Virus record (IMG/VR): IMGVR_UViG_3300005045_000019
Span: 1 to 31,110 of that record
Reading direction: 5' to 3' (one strand)
Source: a virus
DNA length: 31,110 bases
The notes under the pieces: generated by a model
The model's database searches: none
The model's input: the letters and a program-made list of their open reading frames with translations, nothing else
Told to the model about the DNA's origin: nothing
Program-made: the position numbers and the translations under genes
Part shown: piece after piece, positions 13,383 to 21,778 of the stretch
Layout of the letters: every line of letters starts with the position of its first letter
Numbering within the stretch: position 1 is the first letter of the stretch

Positions 13383-15923
13383 ATGGCTGATGAAGTAAGC
13401 GTTAAATTCGGGGCCGACATTGCCGACATACAGGCGAAGCTCAACACGCTCAATTCTGAGTTCAATAAGGCGACGGGCGGGATGGCGAACGGTGCAAAAG
13501 AGGCCGCAACATCCACTGAATCCAGCTTCGCCAAAATGGAAACTGCTATCAATGGGGTAAAGGCCGCAATCGCCCCCTTGATGGCTGTTTTCGCGCCTAT
13601 GCTTGCGGCAATCAGCGCGGCAAAGATCATCAATACAGCTTCAGAATTCGAGCAACTTGAAATACGATTGAATTCCGTAATGGGTTCTGCGGCGAAGGGA
13701 AAAGAAGCATTCGCATGGATCAAACAGTTCGCCGTCGACACTCCTTATTCCGTCCAGCAAACCACCGACGCGTTTATGACTCTGAAGAACTTCGGACTCG
13801 ACCCGATGGATGGCACATTGCAGAAGGTTTCAGACGCTTCCGCAAAATATGGAAAGAGCGCGGAAACTGCGCAGCGTGTCACACTGGCACTGGGTCAGGC
13901 ATGGGCGCGTGGTAAGCTGCAAGGTCAAGACACGTTGCAGATGATTGACGCGGGAATCCCCGTATATGACCTATTAAGCAAAGCCACTGGCAAGACTGCC
14001 GCCGAAATCCAGAATATGTCCGAAAAGGGAACGATGGGTCGCGACGTTATGCGCAAACTCATTGATCAGATGGGTGTGGAAGGGGCCGGGGCGGCTGCTG
14101 CAAAAATGCAATCCTATGCCGGCGCTGTTTCCAACATGGGAGACGCATTTGGCAATGCAATCGACAAACTGCGCAAGCAGGGCGGCTTCGACTTCCTGAC
14201 ACAAGGAATCCTCAAATTTACAGAAGCTATCCCAGCAATGGTGGATGTTTTCGGCTCGGCATTTGCGGCGATGGGTGACGTGGTAAAAGCATTGTTCTCC
14301 GTGGTATCTGACGTATTCACCGGCATAGGCGATGTTATCCATTCCGTGATGGGTTCAGGCGGATCTGGGCTGACAGCGATGGAATTTTTCCTGAATATGA
14401 TTAAAGTCGTTCAGGTCGCGATAATCGGTTTTAGGATTGGGTTCTCCGTTGCATTCGAGGGAATTAAGCTCGCGCTTGTCAGTTTCGCCGGATATATCGA
14501 CGCGGCTGCTTCAGCATCTAAAGAATTCTTCGCTGGCAACTTTATGAAGGTCGGAAGCGCATGGGATGAAGGCCTCGCTCGCCGCAAGATGGCTGTTAAT
14601 CAGGCAATGCAAGATATTATCGCGATCGCCGCAAAGGGTAAGGCAGATATTGACGCTGCGATAATGCCTACCGCGACAGACGGGAAAGTGAAGGATCACG
14701 CGGTAGATACGTCGAAGGATTTAGACGGACAGAAGAAAGACGGGAAATCGCCAAAGTCACAAATGGCGATCATGGAAGCAGAACTATCCCAGCAACAGAT
14801 TGCCATGATCGAGAAGCATGGACGCGAGATGGACAAGGCCGAAGAGGAAGCGTTCTGGGCGGCTAAATTGGCATCTGGCAAGGTGAACAGTACCGACTTG
14901 CTCAATGTGCAGAAGAAAGCCACTGCGGACAAGCTGGCGATTGCCAAGGCCGGATTGAAGGAAGAACAGGCTGCGACCATGCAGGCGGCAGCGGATTATA
15001 AAGCGTTCCTCGATCAAGACCGCGCAGTTACTGAAAAGGCTACGCTGGACGTGATCGACGTTAAACGCGCAGAACTCACGCAACTCCGTGCGCTCGGTCA
15101 GATTGACGCACTGGAAGAATTGACCGCGCTGCGCAAGCTTGAATCTGAAAAAGCGAAGATCATCCGCGATGCGTCAACTGTCCGCCGCGATGATTACGGA
15201 AACAACACTATCGAATATCGGAAGGCCCAGGATGGCATCACTGCGCAGGCCCGACAGGATGCTGTGACCATCAAGGGCATAGATGATAAGGTCATGCAAG
15301 AAAAGCGCAAGGCTTGGGATGATTCAGTAAAGCCCGTATTCGATGCGATGGACAAATCAGTGAATGCGGTGATTGCTAGAACAACAACAATCCAGAAAGC
15401 ATTCGTAGACCTCGCAAATAACATCGTCCTCGAAATCACGAACAAGATTATCAAGCAGGGAATCAACAAGATGATGGATGCGATGTTTGCATCATCTGGC
15501 GGTGGAGCAGGTGGTGGCGGAATTGCTGGAATGCTCAGCGGTTTTATGGGAAGCATGGCGGGAAGTATGGCTGGCGGTGGTGTTGCATCTGCTGGTGGAA
15601 ATTTTGGAGGAGGATTAGGAGCGGCAACAGCCAACGCATCGGCAAATATTCCGGCTGGTTACAATTTTGGCTCGATGGCATCTTTTGCTGTTGGCGCGTG
15701 GAATCTTCCTAGCGACATGGTGGCACAGGTTCATAAGGGCGAAACGATCCTACCTGCATCTCAGGCGGAGAAATTCCGCGCCGGGGCGCTGGGTGGCACA
15801 TCGACAAATATGCAAGTCTCGAACAACTTCGTCCTATCCGGTCCCGTTGATCGCAGCACACAAGATCAAATCGCTCTGATGGCTTCGTCGTCTATGCAAT
15901 CGGCAATGAGAAGGAACGGTTAG
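13383..15923 (+). CDS. tape measure protein
   Basis: An 846-residue protein with GGAGG eight bases before ATG. The N-terminal 250 residues match the phage tape measure domain: SEFEQLEIRLNSVMGSAAKG, then FAVDTPYSVQQTTDAFMTLKNFGLDP and LGQAWARGKLQGQDTLQMIDAGIPVYDLL. Hydrophobic, membrane-like segments follow (about 300-375), then long charged helices (KATADKLAIAKAGLKEEQAA and beyond, about 480-660), and a Gly/Ala-rich tail with QVHKGETILPASQAEKF. It sets tail length and is packed inside the tube until DNA ejection. At 846 residues, a long siphovirus-type tail is expected. It lies directly after the chaperone genes. Confidence 0.93.
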   Translation: MADEVSVKFGADIADIQAKLNTLNSEFNKATGGMANGAKEAATSTESSFAKMETAINGVKAAIAPLMAVFAPMLAAISAAKIINTASEFEQLEIRLNSVMGSAAKGKEAFAWIKQFAVDTPYSVQQTTDAFMTLKNFGLDPMDGTLQKVSDASAKYGKSAETAQRVTLALGQAWARGKLQGQDTLQMIDAGIPVYDLLSKATGKTAAEIQNMSEKGTMGRDVMRKLIDQMGVEGAGAAAAKMQSYAGAVSNMGDAFGNAIDKLRKQGGFDFLTQGILKFTEAIPAMVDVFGSAFAAMGDVVKALFSVVSDVFTGIGDVIHSVMGSGGSGLTAMEFFLNMIKVVQVAIIGFRIGFSVAFEGIKLALVSFAGYIDAAASASKEFFAGNFMKVGSAWDEGLARRKMAVNQAMQDIIAIAAKGKADIDAAIMPTATDGKVKDHAVDTSKDLDGQKKDGKSPKSQMAIMEAELSQQQIAMIEKHGREMDKAEEEAFWAAKLASGKVNSTDLLNVQKKATADKLAIAKAGLKEEQAATMQAAADYKAFLDQDRAVTEKATLDVIDVKRAELTQLRALGQIDALEELTALRKLESEKAKIIRDASTVRRDDYGNNTIEYRKAQDGITAQARQDAVTIKGIDDKVMQEKRKAWDDSVKPVFDAMDKSVNAVIARTTTIQKAFVDLANNIVLEITNKIIKQGINKMMDAMFASSGGGAGGGGIAGMLSGFMGSMAGSMAGGGVASAGGNFGGGLGAATANASANIPAGYNFGSMASFAVGAWNLPSDMVAQVHKGETILPASQAEKFRAGALGGTSTNMQVSNNFVLSGPVDRSTQDQIALMASSSMQSAMRRNG

Positions 15924-15925
15924 AT

Positions 15926-16798
15926 ATGGCATTTCATGAAAGCCCCAGATTCCCAGATGAAGTCAGCCCGTGGTTAGTCGGCGGCGATGAATTCATGACC
16001 GACATTGTGCAGACACAGGGCGGCTTCGAGCAGCGTAATCAGGTATGGGCGCAACCATTGCGCAGATACCGGCTATCCAACGCACTGCGCACGATTCCGA
16101 ATGCCACGGCTACAAAGGCGTTCTTCCGGGCAGTAGGCGGGCGCGCTAATGGGTTCAGGGTAAAAGACCTGTTCGATTACACCGTGGACGCGACGACCGG
16201 CATACTCGGCGCGGGTGTCGGTACGGGCCTGCCAACGTATCAGCTTCAGAAACAATACATCAGCGGAGCTATAACTTCCATTGGCAAGATCGTCAAGCCG
16301 GTGGTTGGGCAGGTGGCAATAACTCGCGGTGGCGTACCTGTGGCGGTGGGCGGCGCGGCGGGCAACTTCTCCGTAGACACCACAACCGGAATCGTCACCT
16401 TCATGGCTGACGCATCATCATCGGCATCGGTAATAACGCCCGGCACGACAATACAAGTCACGCTCGCGGCAAATCCCGGATCGCTGATTGCCGGGAAGCT
16501 GCTCTATCTGGCTGGATTCGCTGGTGCTGACGCGGCGCTGCTCAATGGACTGGCGCATACCATTATTTCCGTCTCCGGCACTGGGCCGTTCGTATTCACG
16601 TTGGCGACTAACACACTCGCGAAGGTTATCACGCTCGGTACTGGTGCTGGTTACGCTTTCCCGCAGGCTTCGGACTCGCTGGTGTGGGCCGGGCAGTTCG
16701 ACATTCCAGTGCGCTTTGATATGGACTGGCTGCAAGTTGGGATTGATACCGGACTCATGCTTTGGGACAACATCACAATTATTGAGATACGACTATGA
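15926..16798 (+). CDS. distal tail protein, DUF2460 family
   Basis: A 290-residue protein starting MAFHESPRFPDEVSPWLVGG, which matches the DUF2460/TIGR02217 family beginning (F-x-E-x-x-F-P-x-x-x-x). Residues about 40-80 contain RRYRLSNALRTIPNATATKAFFRAVGGRANGFRVKDLFDY, its core. This protein joins the tail tube end to the hub in siphophages and gene transfer agents. An extra Gly/Thr/Ala-rich segment (about 105-235) lengthens it over typical members of about 210 residues. The C-terminal FDIPVRFDMDWLQVGIDT is also typical. It overlaps the next gene by four bases (ATGA). Confidence 0.88.
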   Translation: MAFHESPRFPDEVSPWLVGGDEFMTDIVQTQGGFEQRNQVWAQPLRRYRLSNALRTIPNATATKAFFRAVGGRANGFRVKDLFDYTVDATTGILGAGVGTGLPTYQLQKQYISGAITSIGKIVKPVVGQVAITRGGVPVAVGGAAGNFSVDTTTGIVTFMADASSSASVITPGTTIQVTLAANPGSLIAGKLLYLAGFAGADAALLNGLAHTIISVSGTGPFVFTLATNTLAKVITLGTGAGYAFPQASDSLVWAGQFDIPVRFDMDWLQVGIDTGLMLWDNITIIEIRL

Positions 16799-17952
16799 GG
16801 ACAATCAGCACGGCGCTCAAGGCGCACATGGCGGGCGACGTAACGACACTGGCTAACCTGTGGCTGGCAACGCTTAAAAATGGCACTGTGAAAGCATTCA
16901 CTGACCACGATCAGGACATCGTATTCAGCGGATACACTTACGCGGCAGCGTCCGGCTTCACGACCTCGAACGTGGCGACATCATACACGCTGAACGTGGA
17001 CAATCTGGAGGTTCAGGGAATGTTGCAAAGCCCGTCAATTACTGAGGCCGATTTAGTGGCTGGGCTGTGGGATTCAGCAACTATCACCCTGTCCATCGTA
17101 AATTACAAAGACCTGACGCAAGGCGCAATGTCCGTGCGCACCGGGACAATCGGCAACGTCTCTGCGCTGCGTTCGCATTTTGTCGCAGAGTTGCGCGGAC
17201 TGACCCAGCCGTTGCAGCAAAACTTACTGGAATATTACACCCCCGCGTGCATGGCGAAGTTGGGGGATGCGCGCTGCAAAGTGAACCTCGCGCCATTTAC
17301 TGTTACCGGATCGGTGACGGGTGCGATCAGTCTGAAAGCGTGGAATGACACTAGCCTGACGCAGACGACCGCCACAATCCAACACGCTATCGCAACCGTT
17401 CCGCCCGGAGCGTTCCCGGCATTTCCGGCGCTGCTTGGTATCACCAACGCGAACCCGGCAGTAGTGCATTGCGCCGGGCATGGGTTCTCAAGTGGAAATC
17501 AGGTTTCATTTTCTGGTGTATCAGGAATGTCGCAGATCAACGGGCATGTTGCCGTGGTAACATTCATCGACGCGAATTCGTTCTCGATCAATATCGACAC
17601 TACATTGCTGACGCTACCCTATGCGCCGGGTTACGCGGTTGGCACTTATGGAATCTACACGGGCGGCGGACTGGCTACGCTCATGCCAACGTCGGAATAT
17701 TTCCAGAACGGACTTGTGACATGGATCACAGGGCTTAATGCAGGGCTTGCAGCGGAGGTTAAGCTGTATAGCATCGGTTATCTTGAACTGTTCCAGCCTA
17801 TGCCCTATACGGTGGCTGTGGGCGACACTTACACGGTGAATGCTGGCTGCGACAAGCAGCTAACAACCTGTATTGGCCGGTTCAGTAACGTGGTCAACTT
17901 TCGCGGATTCCCTCACATTCCGGGTATGGATCAAATGATGCAGCACGGGTAA
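16795..17952 (+). CDS. tail assembly protein, DUF2163 family with FCCH-like insertion
   Basis: A 385-residue protein. The N-terminal half matches DUF2163 (phage BR0599-type): STALKAHMAGDVTTLANLWLATLKNG, FTDHDQDIVFSGYTYAA, LNVDNLEVQGMLQSPSITEADLVAGLWDSATI, and the cysteine pair ACMAKLGDARCKVNL. The end has GCDKQLTTCIGRFSNVVNFRGFPHIPG, the typical C-terminal CxxR-x-FxN-x-x-N-F-R-G-F-P. Residues about 205-275 are an insertion (AVVHCAGHGFSSGNQVSFSG and following) like the FCCH-type repeat common in phage tail proteins. It probably plugs the tail tip. The NlpC gene follows three bases later. Confidence 0.88.
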   Translation: MRTISTALKAHMAGDVTTLANLWLATLKNGTVKAFTDHDQDIVFSGYTYAAASGFTTSNVATSYTLNVDNLEVQGMLQSPSITEADLVAGLWDSATITLSIVNYKDLTQGAMSVRTGTIGNVSALRSHFVAELRGLTQPLQQNLLEYYTPACMAKLGDARCKVNLAPFTVTGSVTGAISLKAWNDTSLTQTTATIQHAIATVPPGAFPAFPALLGITNANPAVVHCAGHGFSSGNQVSFSGVSGMSQINGHVAVVTFIDANSFSINIDTTLLTLPYAPGYAVGTYGIYTGGGLATLMPTSEYFQNGLVTWITGLNAGLAAEVKLYSIGYLELFQPMPYTVAVGDTYTVNAGCDKQLTTCIGRFSNVVNFRGFPHIPGMDQMMQHG

Positions 17953-17955
17953 AAC

Positions 17956-18363
17956 ATGACTACCAAACAAGACATCATCGACACGGCGCGCCAATATATT
18001 GGCACAGGTTTTCATCACACTGGACGAGTGAAAGGCGTGGGGATTGACTGCGCCGGACTGCTCATCTGCGTAGCGCGTGACCTCGGACTGCAACACTACG
18101 ACGTGCAGGGATACAGTCGCGTTCCGTCCGGCAGCGAGTTCGAGCGGCATCTCGACACGAATCTTGACCGCATAACCGCCATTGAACCGGGCTGTATCCT
18201 GTTGATGGCGTTCGACTCCGAACCGCAACACGTAGCAATCTGCACCTCGCTGACCAGCATCATCCACGCGCATTTTGAGGTTAGGAGGTGCGTAGAGCAT
18301 GATCTTGATGCGCTGTGGCTCTCCCGCGTACGCGCCATTTACAGATTTCGAGGGATTGCATAA
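17956..18363 (+). CDS. NlpC/P60 cysteine peptidase of the tail tip
   Basis: A 135-residue protein, the size of the phage NlpC family (TIGR02219). Catalytic Cys32 lies in GVGIDCAGLLI, a His92 in PQHVAI, and a third polar residue in IIHAHFE (His104/106). P78-G79-C80-I81-L82 is the pre-strand (family PGDILLF) with the usual Asp replaced by Cys. It cleaves peptidoglycan peptides to let the tail cross the cell wall, or has a structural role in the tip. It overlaps the hub gene start by one base (TAATG). Confidence 0.9.
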   Translation: MTTKQDIIDTARQYIGTGFHHTGRVKGVGIDCAGLLICVARDLGLQHYDVQGYSRVPSGSEFERHLDTNLDRITAIEPGCILLMAFDSEPQHVAICTSLTSIIHAHFEVRRCVEHDLDALWLSRVRAIYRFRGIA

Positions 18364-21300
18364 TGTCAGCTTCATTAGTGTTGGGCGTAGCGGGTGGGGT
18401 TATCGGCGGAATGGCTGGAATGCCAACATGGGGCGCGCAGGCTGGGTTTATGCTGGGCGCGGCTATTGGCGGTGCAATTGACGCAGCCGGTCAGCCAGCT
18501 AAACAGGGGCCGCGTCTGGGCGATTTACGCATCCAGACTTCGACCTATGGGAAAGCGATTCCTCAGATATTTGGCACGGCTCGTATCGCTGGCAACACCA
18601 TTTGGTCAACACAGCTTTTGGAGACTGCGCACAGTTCTGGTGGAGGCGGGAAGGGCGGCGGCGGGGGTGGGCAGGGGTCCTACACTTACGCCGCATCGTT
18701 CGCTGTGGCGCTATGCTCAACCACTCGCCCTGATGGTACGTGCGTACCGATTGCCGGGGTAGGTCGTATCTGGGCGGACGGGCAGCTCATTGCAAACTTT
18801 GGCTCAGTTGACCCGGGCACGATCATGGCGAGTTATGCCAACGGCGGCGGGAAGGATGGCTCAGGTGTCGGGTATCAGGCTTCGGGCAGTTCGCAACTAT
18901 ATACCGGCACTGAGACGCAGTTACCGAACCCGACGATGCAGGCCTATCTGGGCGCGGCGAATGTCCCGTCCTATCGCGGCACGGCATACATAGTTTTCAG
19001 CAATTTACAGCTCCAGAAGTTCGGAAACCGCGTACCTAATATCGAATGCGAGGTTATCGCGGGAAGCATGAGCGTAACGACCAGCATCGAGGCGAAGCCC
19101 GCAGTGTCTGGCGCACCCGGAGCGTCCATGTCCGAAATCGATGGGAATTATCTATATTCGGTAGGGACTGCATACCTTAGTGGCGGATTAGCGATAACTA
19201 ATATCTCAAATCCTTCATCCCCAATTCCTGTAAGTTTTACTTTAATGCCGTCGGGGAATAGTGCAGATTCAATTTGCATACAGAATGGATTAGCGTATAT
19301 CACGACGGGCGGAAATCTGCTCTATATTTTTAACATAACAGTCCCGTCTCTACCAGTTTTAATCAGTTCAACGGCGATAGCCGCTTCTGCTACTACCTTT
19401 ATTGCGGGGAATTACTATTACGCAATTAATTATTCATTACTTTCCATCTATGATGTTACCAACCCGTTGACGGTTGTGATGCTGGGGTCTTTGGCCGGAG
19501 TTGGGGGCGGCAGTGGTCTTATTCAAATACAGGTTATCGGGTCAATAGCGTACATCATGACTTATGATCAGCGCATTATTATCATCGATGTATCTAATAA
19601 AATAACTCCGATATTGAGAAATTCCCAGCAGATAATCAGCATCGTTGGCGCGTCTAAGGGACACTCATTTGATGTAGTTGGAAGTTATCTATATGTATTT
19701 GATGCGGGAATTTCTAGTCTGTTAATCTATGCGATAAGTTCAACCTACACTCTTACTTTAAGCGGGTCTATCGTATTCCCTACTTGGCCGTCTGGTGGAT
19801 ATCAGAGCAATCCAATCAGAGTTGTTGGTAATTGGTGCTGGGTTACAAGTACAATGGCTTCTGTAATCGCTATCGTAGACGTAACGAGCAAAACGAATCC
19901 GATTTTAGTTAAACAGACTTCCTTAAACCCTACGGATATATCTGTTAAACAATACCAATTTGAACAGTTCTGTTTTTCGATAGCGGGAAACTCATCAGGT
20001 AGCATCACGGCTTGCCGATACGCTACTGCGATAACGACTGCGACAACAACCGCAGATGTGATCATAACTAGAATATGCCAACAGGTGGGAGCCGGAAGCG
20101 TTGACGTGTCGCAGATCACCGACGTGGTTGATGGGTATGTAATCAGCAACCAGATGACCGCACGGGCTGCGATTGAGCCTTTGCAACGGGCGTTCTATTT
20201 CGATGCTGTGGAATCGGACAATCTGATCAGATTCGCAAAACGTGGCGCGCAGCCGATAACGATTATCCCTGAGGATGATCTTGCCGCACATTCTCCACAG
20301 ACTAAACAAGTGCCACCCGCAATCACTCTGGCGCGCACCCAAGATCTGGAATTGCCGCGTGTGTGTAACGTGAGTTACTACAACACCAGCAACGCGTTCC
20401 AGATGGGCGCACAGTACGCGCAACGGCAGACAACACCTAGTCGGCAGACGCTCGACCTGCAAGTTCCTATCTGCATGTCAGACGCACACGCGAAACAGAT
20501 GGCAGAGGTAAATCTTTACGTCGCATGGATTGCGCGTAACACTGTGCGATTCAGCACGACCCGGAAATATGCCTACCTTGACCCGTCCGACGTGGTACGC
20601 GTCGTTCGTGCAAACGGGATCGTCTATACGTTGCTTCTGACGAAAAAGACGGAGAAGGCGGGCGGCATCATCGACTGGGAGGCAATCGCAGATGAGGCGA
20701 GTTCTGCCACTAGCTCTGCACAGGGCGCGTCCGTCTATACTCAGGTTGCCATTGCCAGCCCGTCACCCGTGCCAATTACAACAATTTCACCTCTGCAAAA
20801 TACACGGATTGAGTTTCTCGACATTCCGTTACTGCGTGACCAGGATGATGCGACCGCTTCGGGATTCTATTCGGCGGCATCCGGAGTAACTGACGGTACC
20901 CAATCTGGATGGGGCGGCGGCGTGCTGCAAAAGTCTATCGATAGCGGTGCCACTTATTCGACGCTGGCCGGACTAACAGTTCCGGGCGCGATCATGGGTA
21001 ATGCGATTACAGTGCTGGGTAATTTCCTCGGCGGCAATGTGTTCGACGAACTGAATCAAGTAACAATCATCACGGATTACGGACAACTTTCTGGCGTAAC
21101 GATGCTGCAAGTTTTGAACGGTTCAAATGTGGCAGTAATCGGCAATGAGATAATCCAGTATCGTGATGCGACATTGACAGCGGCAAATACCTACGTTCTG
21201 GGCGGACTTTTGCGCGGACGGTTCGGCACCGAGCAGTATATGGCGACGCACGCGGCCGGTGACAGGTTCATAGTGCTGGACACGGCGACAATACAGCGAG

Positions 21301-21737
21301 AGTTGGCCGCGATAAATGAAATAGGACAGCCCAGACTTTACAAGGCTATCACCAATTATCAACTTGCAAGCGCGGCAACATCAGTATCATTCACCGACAC
21401 CGGGGCCGGATTGAAGCCGCTCTCACCAGCGCAAATTGGCGGGGGGCGTGACACGGCAGGAAACCTAACGATCAACTGGGCGCGCCGGACACGGATAGGC
21501 GGCGGCTGGAATAATTTTTCCGATGTGCCATTAGGCGAAACGTCTGAAAGTTACTCGATTGACGTTATGGCCGGGACCTTGGTTAAACGCACACTGACTA
21601 GCGCAACTCCGACCGTGAGTTACACCGCCGCGCAACAGGTGACGGATTTCGGCAGTAATCAGTCCAGTGTTCTGATAAATTGCTACCAGATAAGCGGAAC
21701 AATCGGACGCGGATTCGCTGGCATTGCAACCGTTTAG
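18363..21737 (+). CDS. tail hub / host specificity protein with inserted beta-propeller
   Basis: A 1124-residue central tail tip protein. The start at 18363 (TAATG overlap) is better than the longer frame. The N-terminus has VLGVAGGVIGGMAGMP and a glycine-rich membrane-like stretch, then GPRLGDLRIQTSTYGKAIPQIFGTARIAGN, the hallmark of this family, and a poly-Gly loop. The core resumes near residue 560 (IITRICQQVGAGSVDVSQI, FDAVESDNLIRFAKRG) and ends in FN3-like strands (INWARRTRIGGGWNNFSDVPLGETSESYSIDV). Between them, residues about 258-545 form six LVIVD-type blades in AT-richer DNA (25 and 22 G+C of 60 in two lines, versus 37 of 60 near 18500). The insert probably binds a receptor. Confidence 0.9.
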   Translation: MSASLVLGVAGGVIGGMAGMPTWGAQAGFMLGAAIGGAIDAAGQPAKQGPRLGDLRIQTSTYGKAIPQIFGTARIAGNTIWSTQLLETAHSSGGGGKGGGGGGQGSYTYAASFAVALCSTTRPDGTCVPIAGVGRIWADGQLIANFGSVDPGTIMASYANGGGKDGSGVGYQASGSSQLYTGTETQLPNPTMQAYLGAANVPSYRGTAYIVFSNLQLQKFGNRVPNIECEVIAGSMSVTTSIEAKPAVSGAPGASMSEIDGNYLYSVGTAYLSGGLAITNISNPSSPIPVSFTLMPSGNSADSICIQNGLAYITTGGNLLYIFNITVPSLPVLISSTAIAASATTFIAGNYYYAINYSLLSIYDVTNPLTVVMLGSLAGVGGGSGLIQIQVIGSIAYIMTYDQRIIIIDVSNKITPILRNSQQIISIVGASKGHSFDVVGSYLYVFDAGISSLLIYAISSTYTLTLSGSIVFPTWPSGGYQSNPIRVVGNWCWVTSTMASVIAIVDVTSKTNPILVKQTSLNPTDISVKQYQFEQFCFSIAGNSSGSITACRYATAITTATTTADVIITRICQQVGAGSVDVSQITDVVDGYVISNQMTARAAIEPLQRAFYFDAVESDNLIRFAKRGAQPITIIPEDDLAAHSPQTKQVPPAITLARTQDLELPRVCNVSYYNTSNAFQMGAQYAQRQTTPSRQTLDLQVPICMSDAHAKQMAEVNLYVAWIARNTVRFSTTRKYAYLDPSDVVRVVRANGIVYTLLLTKKTEKAGGIIDWEAIADEASSATSSAQGASVYTQVAIASPSPVPITTISPLQNTRIEFLDIPLLRDQDDATASGFYSAASGVTDGTQSGWGGGVLQKSIDSGATYSTLAGLTVPGAIMGNAITVLGNFLGGNVFDELNQVTIITDYGQLSGVTMLQVLNGSNVAVIGNEIIQYRDATLTAANTYVLGGLLRGRFGTEQYMATHAAGDRFIVLDTATIQRELAAINEIGQPRLYKAITNYQLASAATSVSFTDTGAGLKPLSPAQIGGGRDTAGNLTINWARRTRIGGGWNNFSDVPLGETSESYSIDVMAGTLVKRTLTSATPTVSYTAAQQVTDFGSNQSSVLINCYQISGTIGRGFAGIATV

Positions 21738-21746
21738 CAGTATAAT
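21718..21746 (+). promoter_or_regulatory. predicted promoter for the tail fibre gene
   Basis: CTGGCA (21718-21723, 4 of 6), a 17-base spacer, then a perfect TATAAT (21741-21746). It overlaps the last codons of the hub gene. The transcript would start near 21753, directly before a hairpin that holds the ribosome-binding site. Confidence 0.5.
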
Positions 21747-21759
21747 CAAAAAAATCTAA

Positions 21760-21772
21760 CGTCTAGGAGACG
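21760..21772 (+). promoter_or_regulatory. hairpin that contains the fibre gene ribosome-binding site
   Basis: CGTCT-AGG-AGACG is a five-pair stem with a three-base loop. The Shine-Dalgarno AGGAG (21765-21769) forms the loop and the first two bases of the 3' arm. The ATG follows seven bases after the stem. Folding would partly mask initiation, a possible translational control. Confidence 0.45.
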
Positions 21773-21778
21773 CTGATA

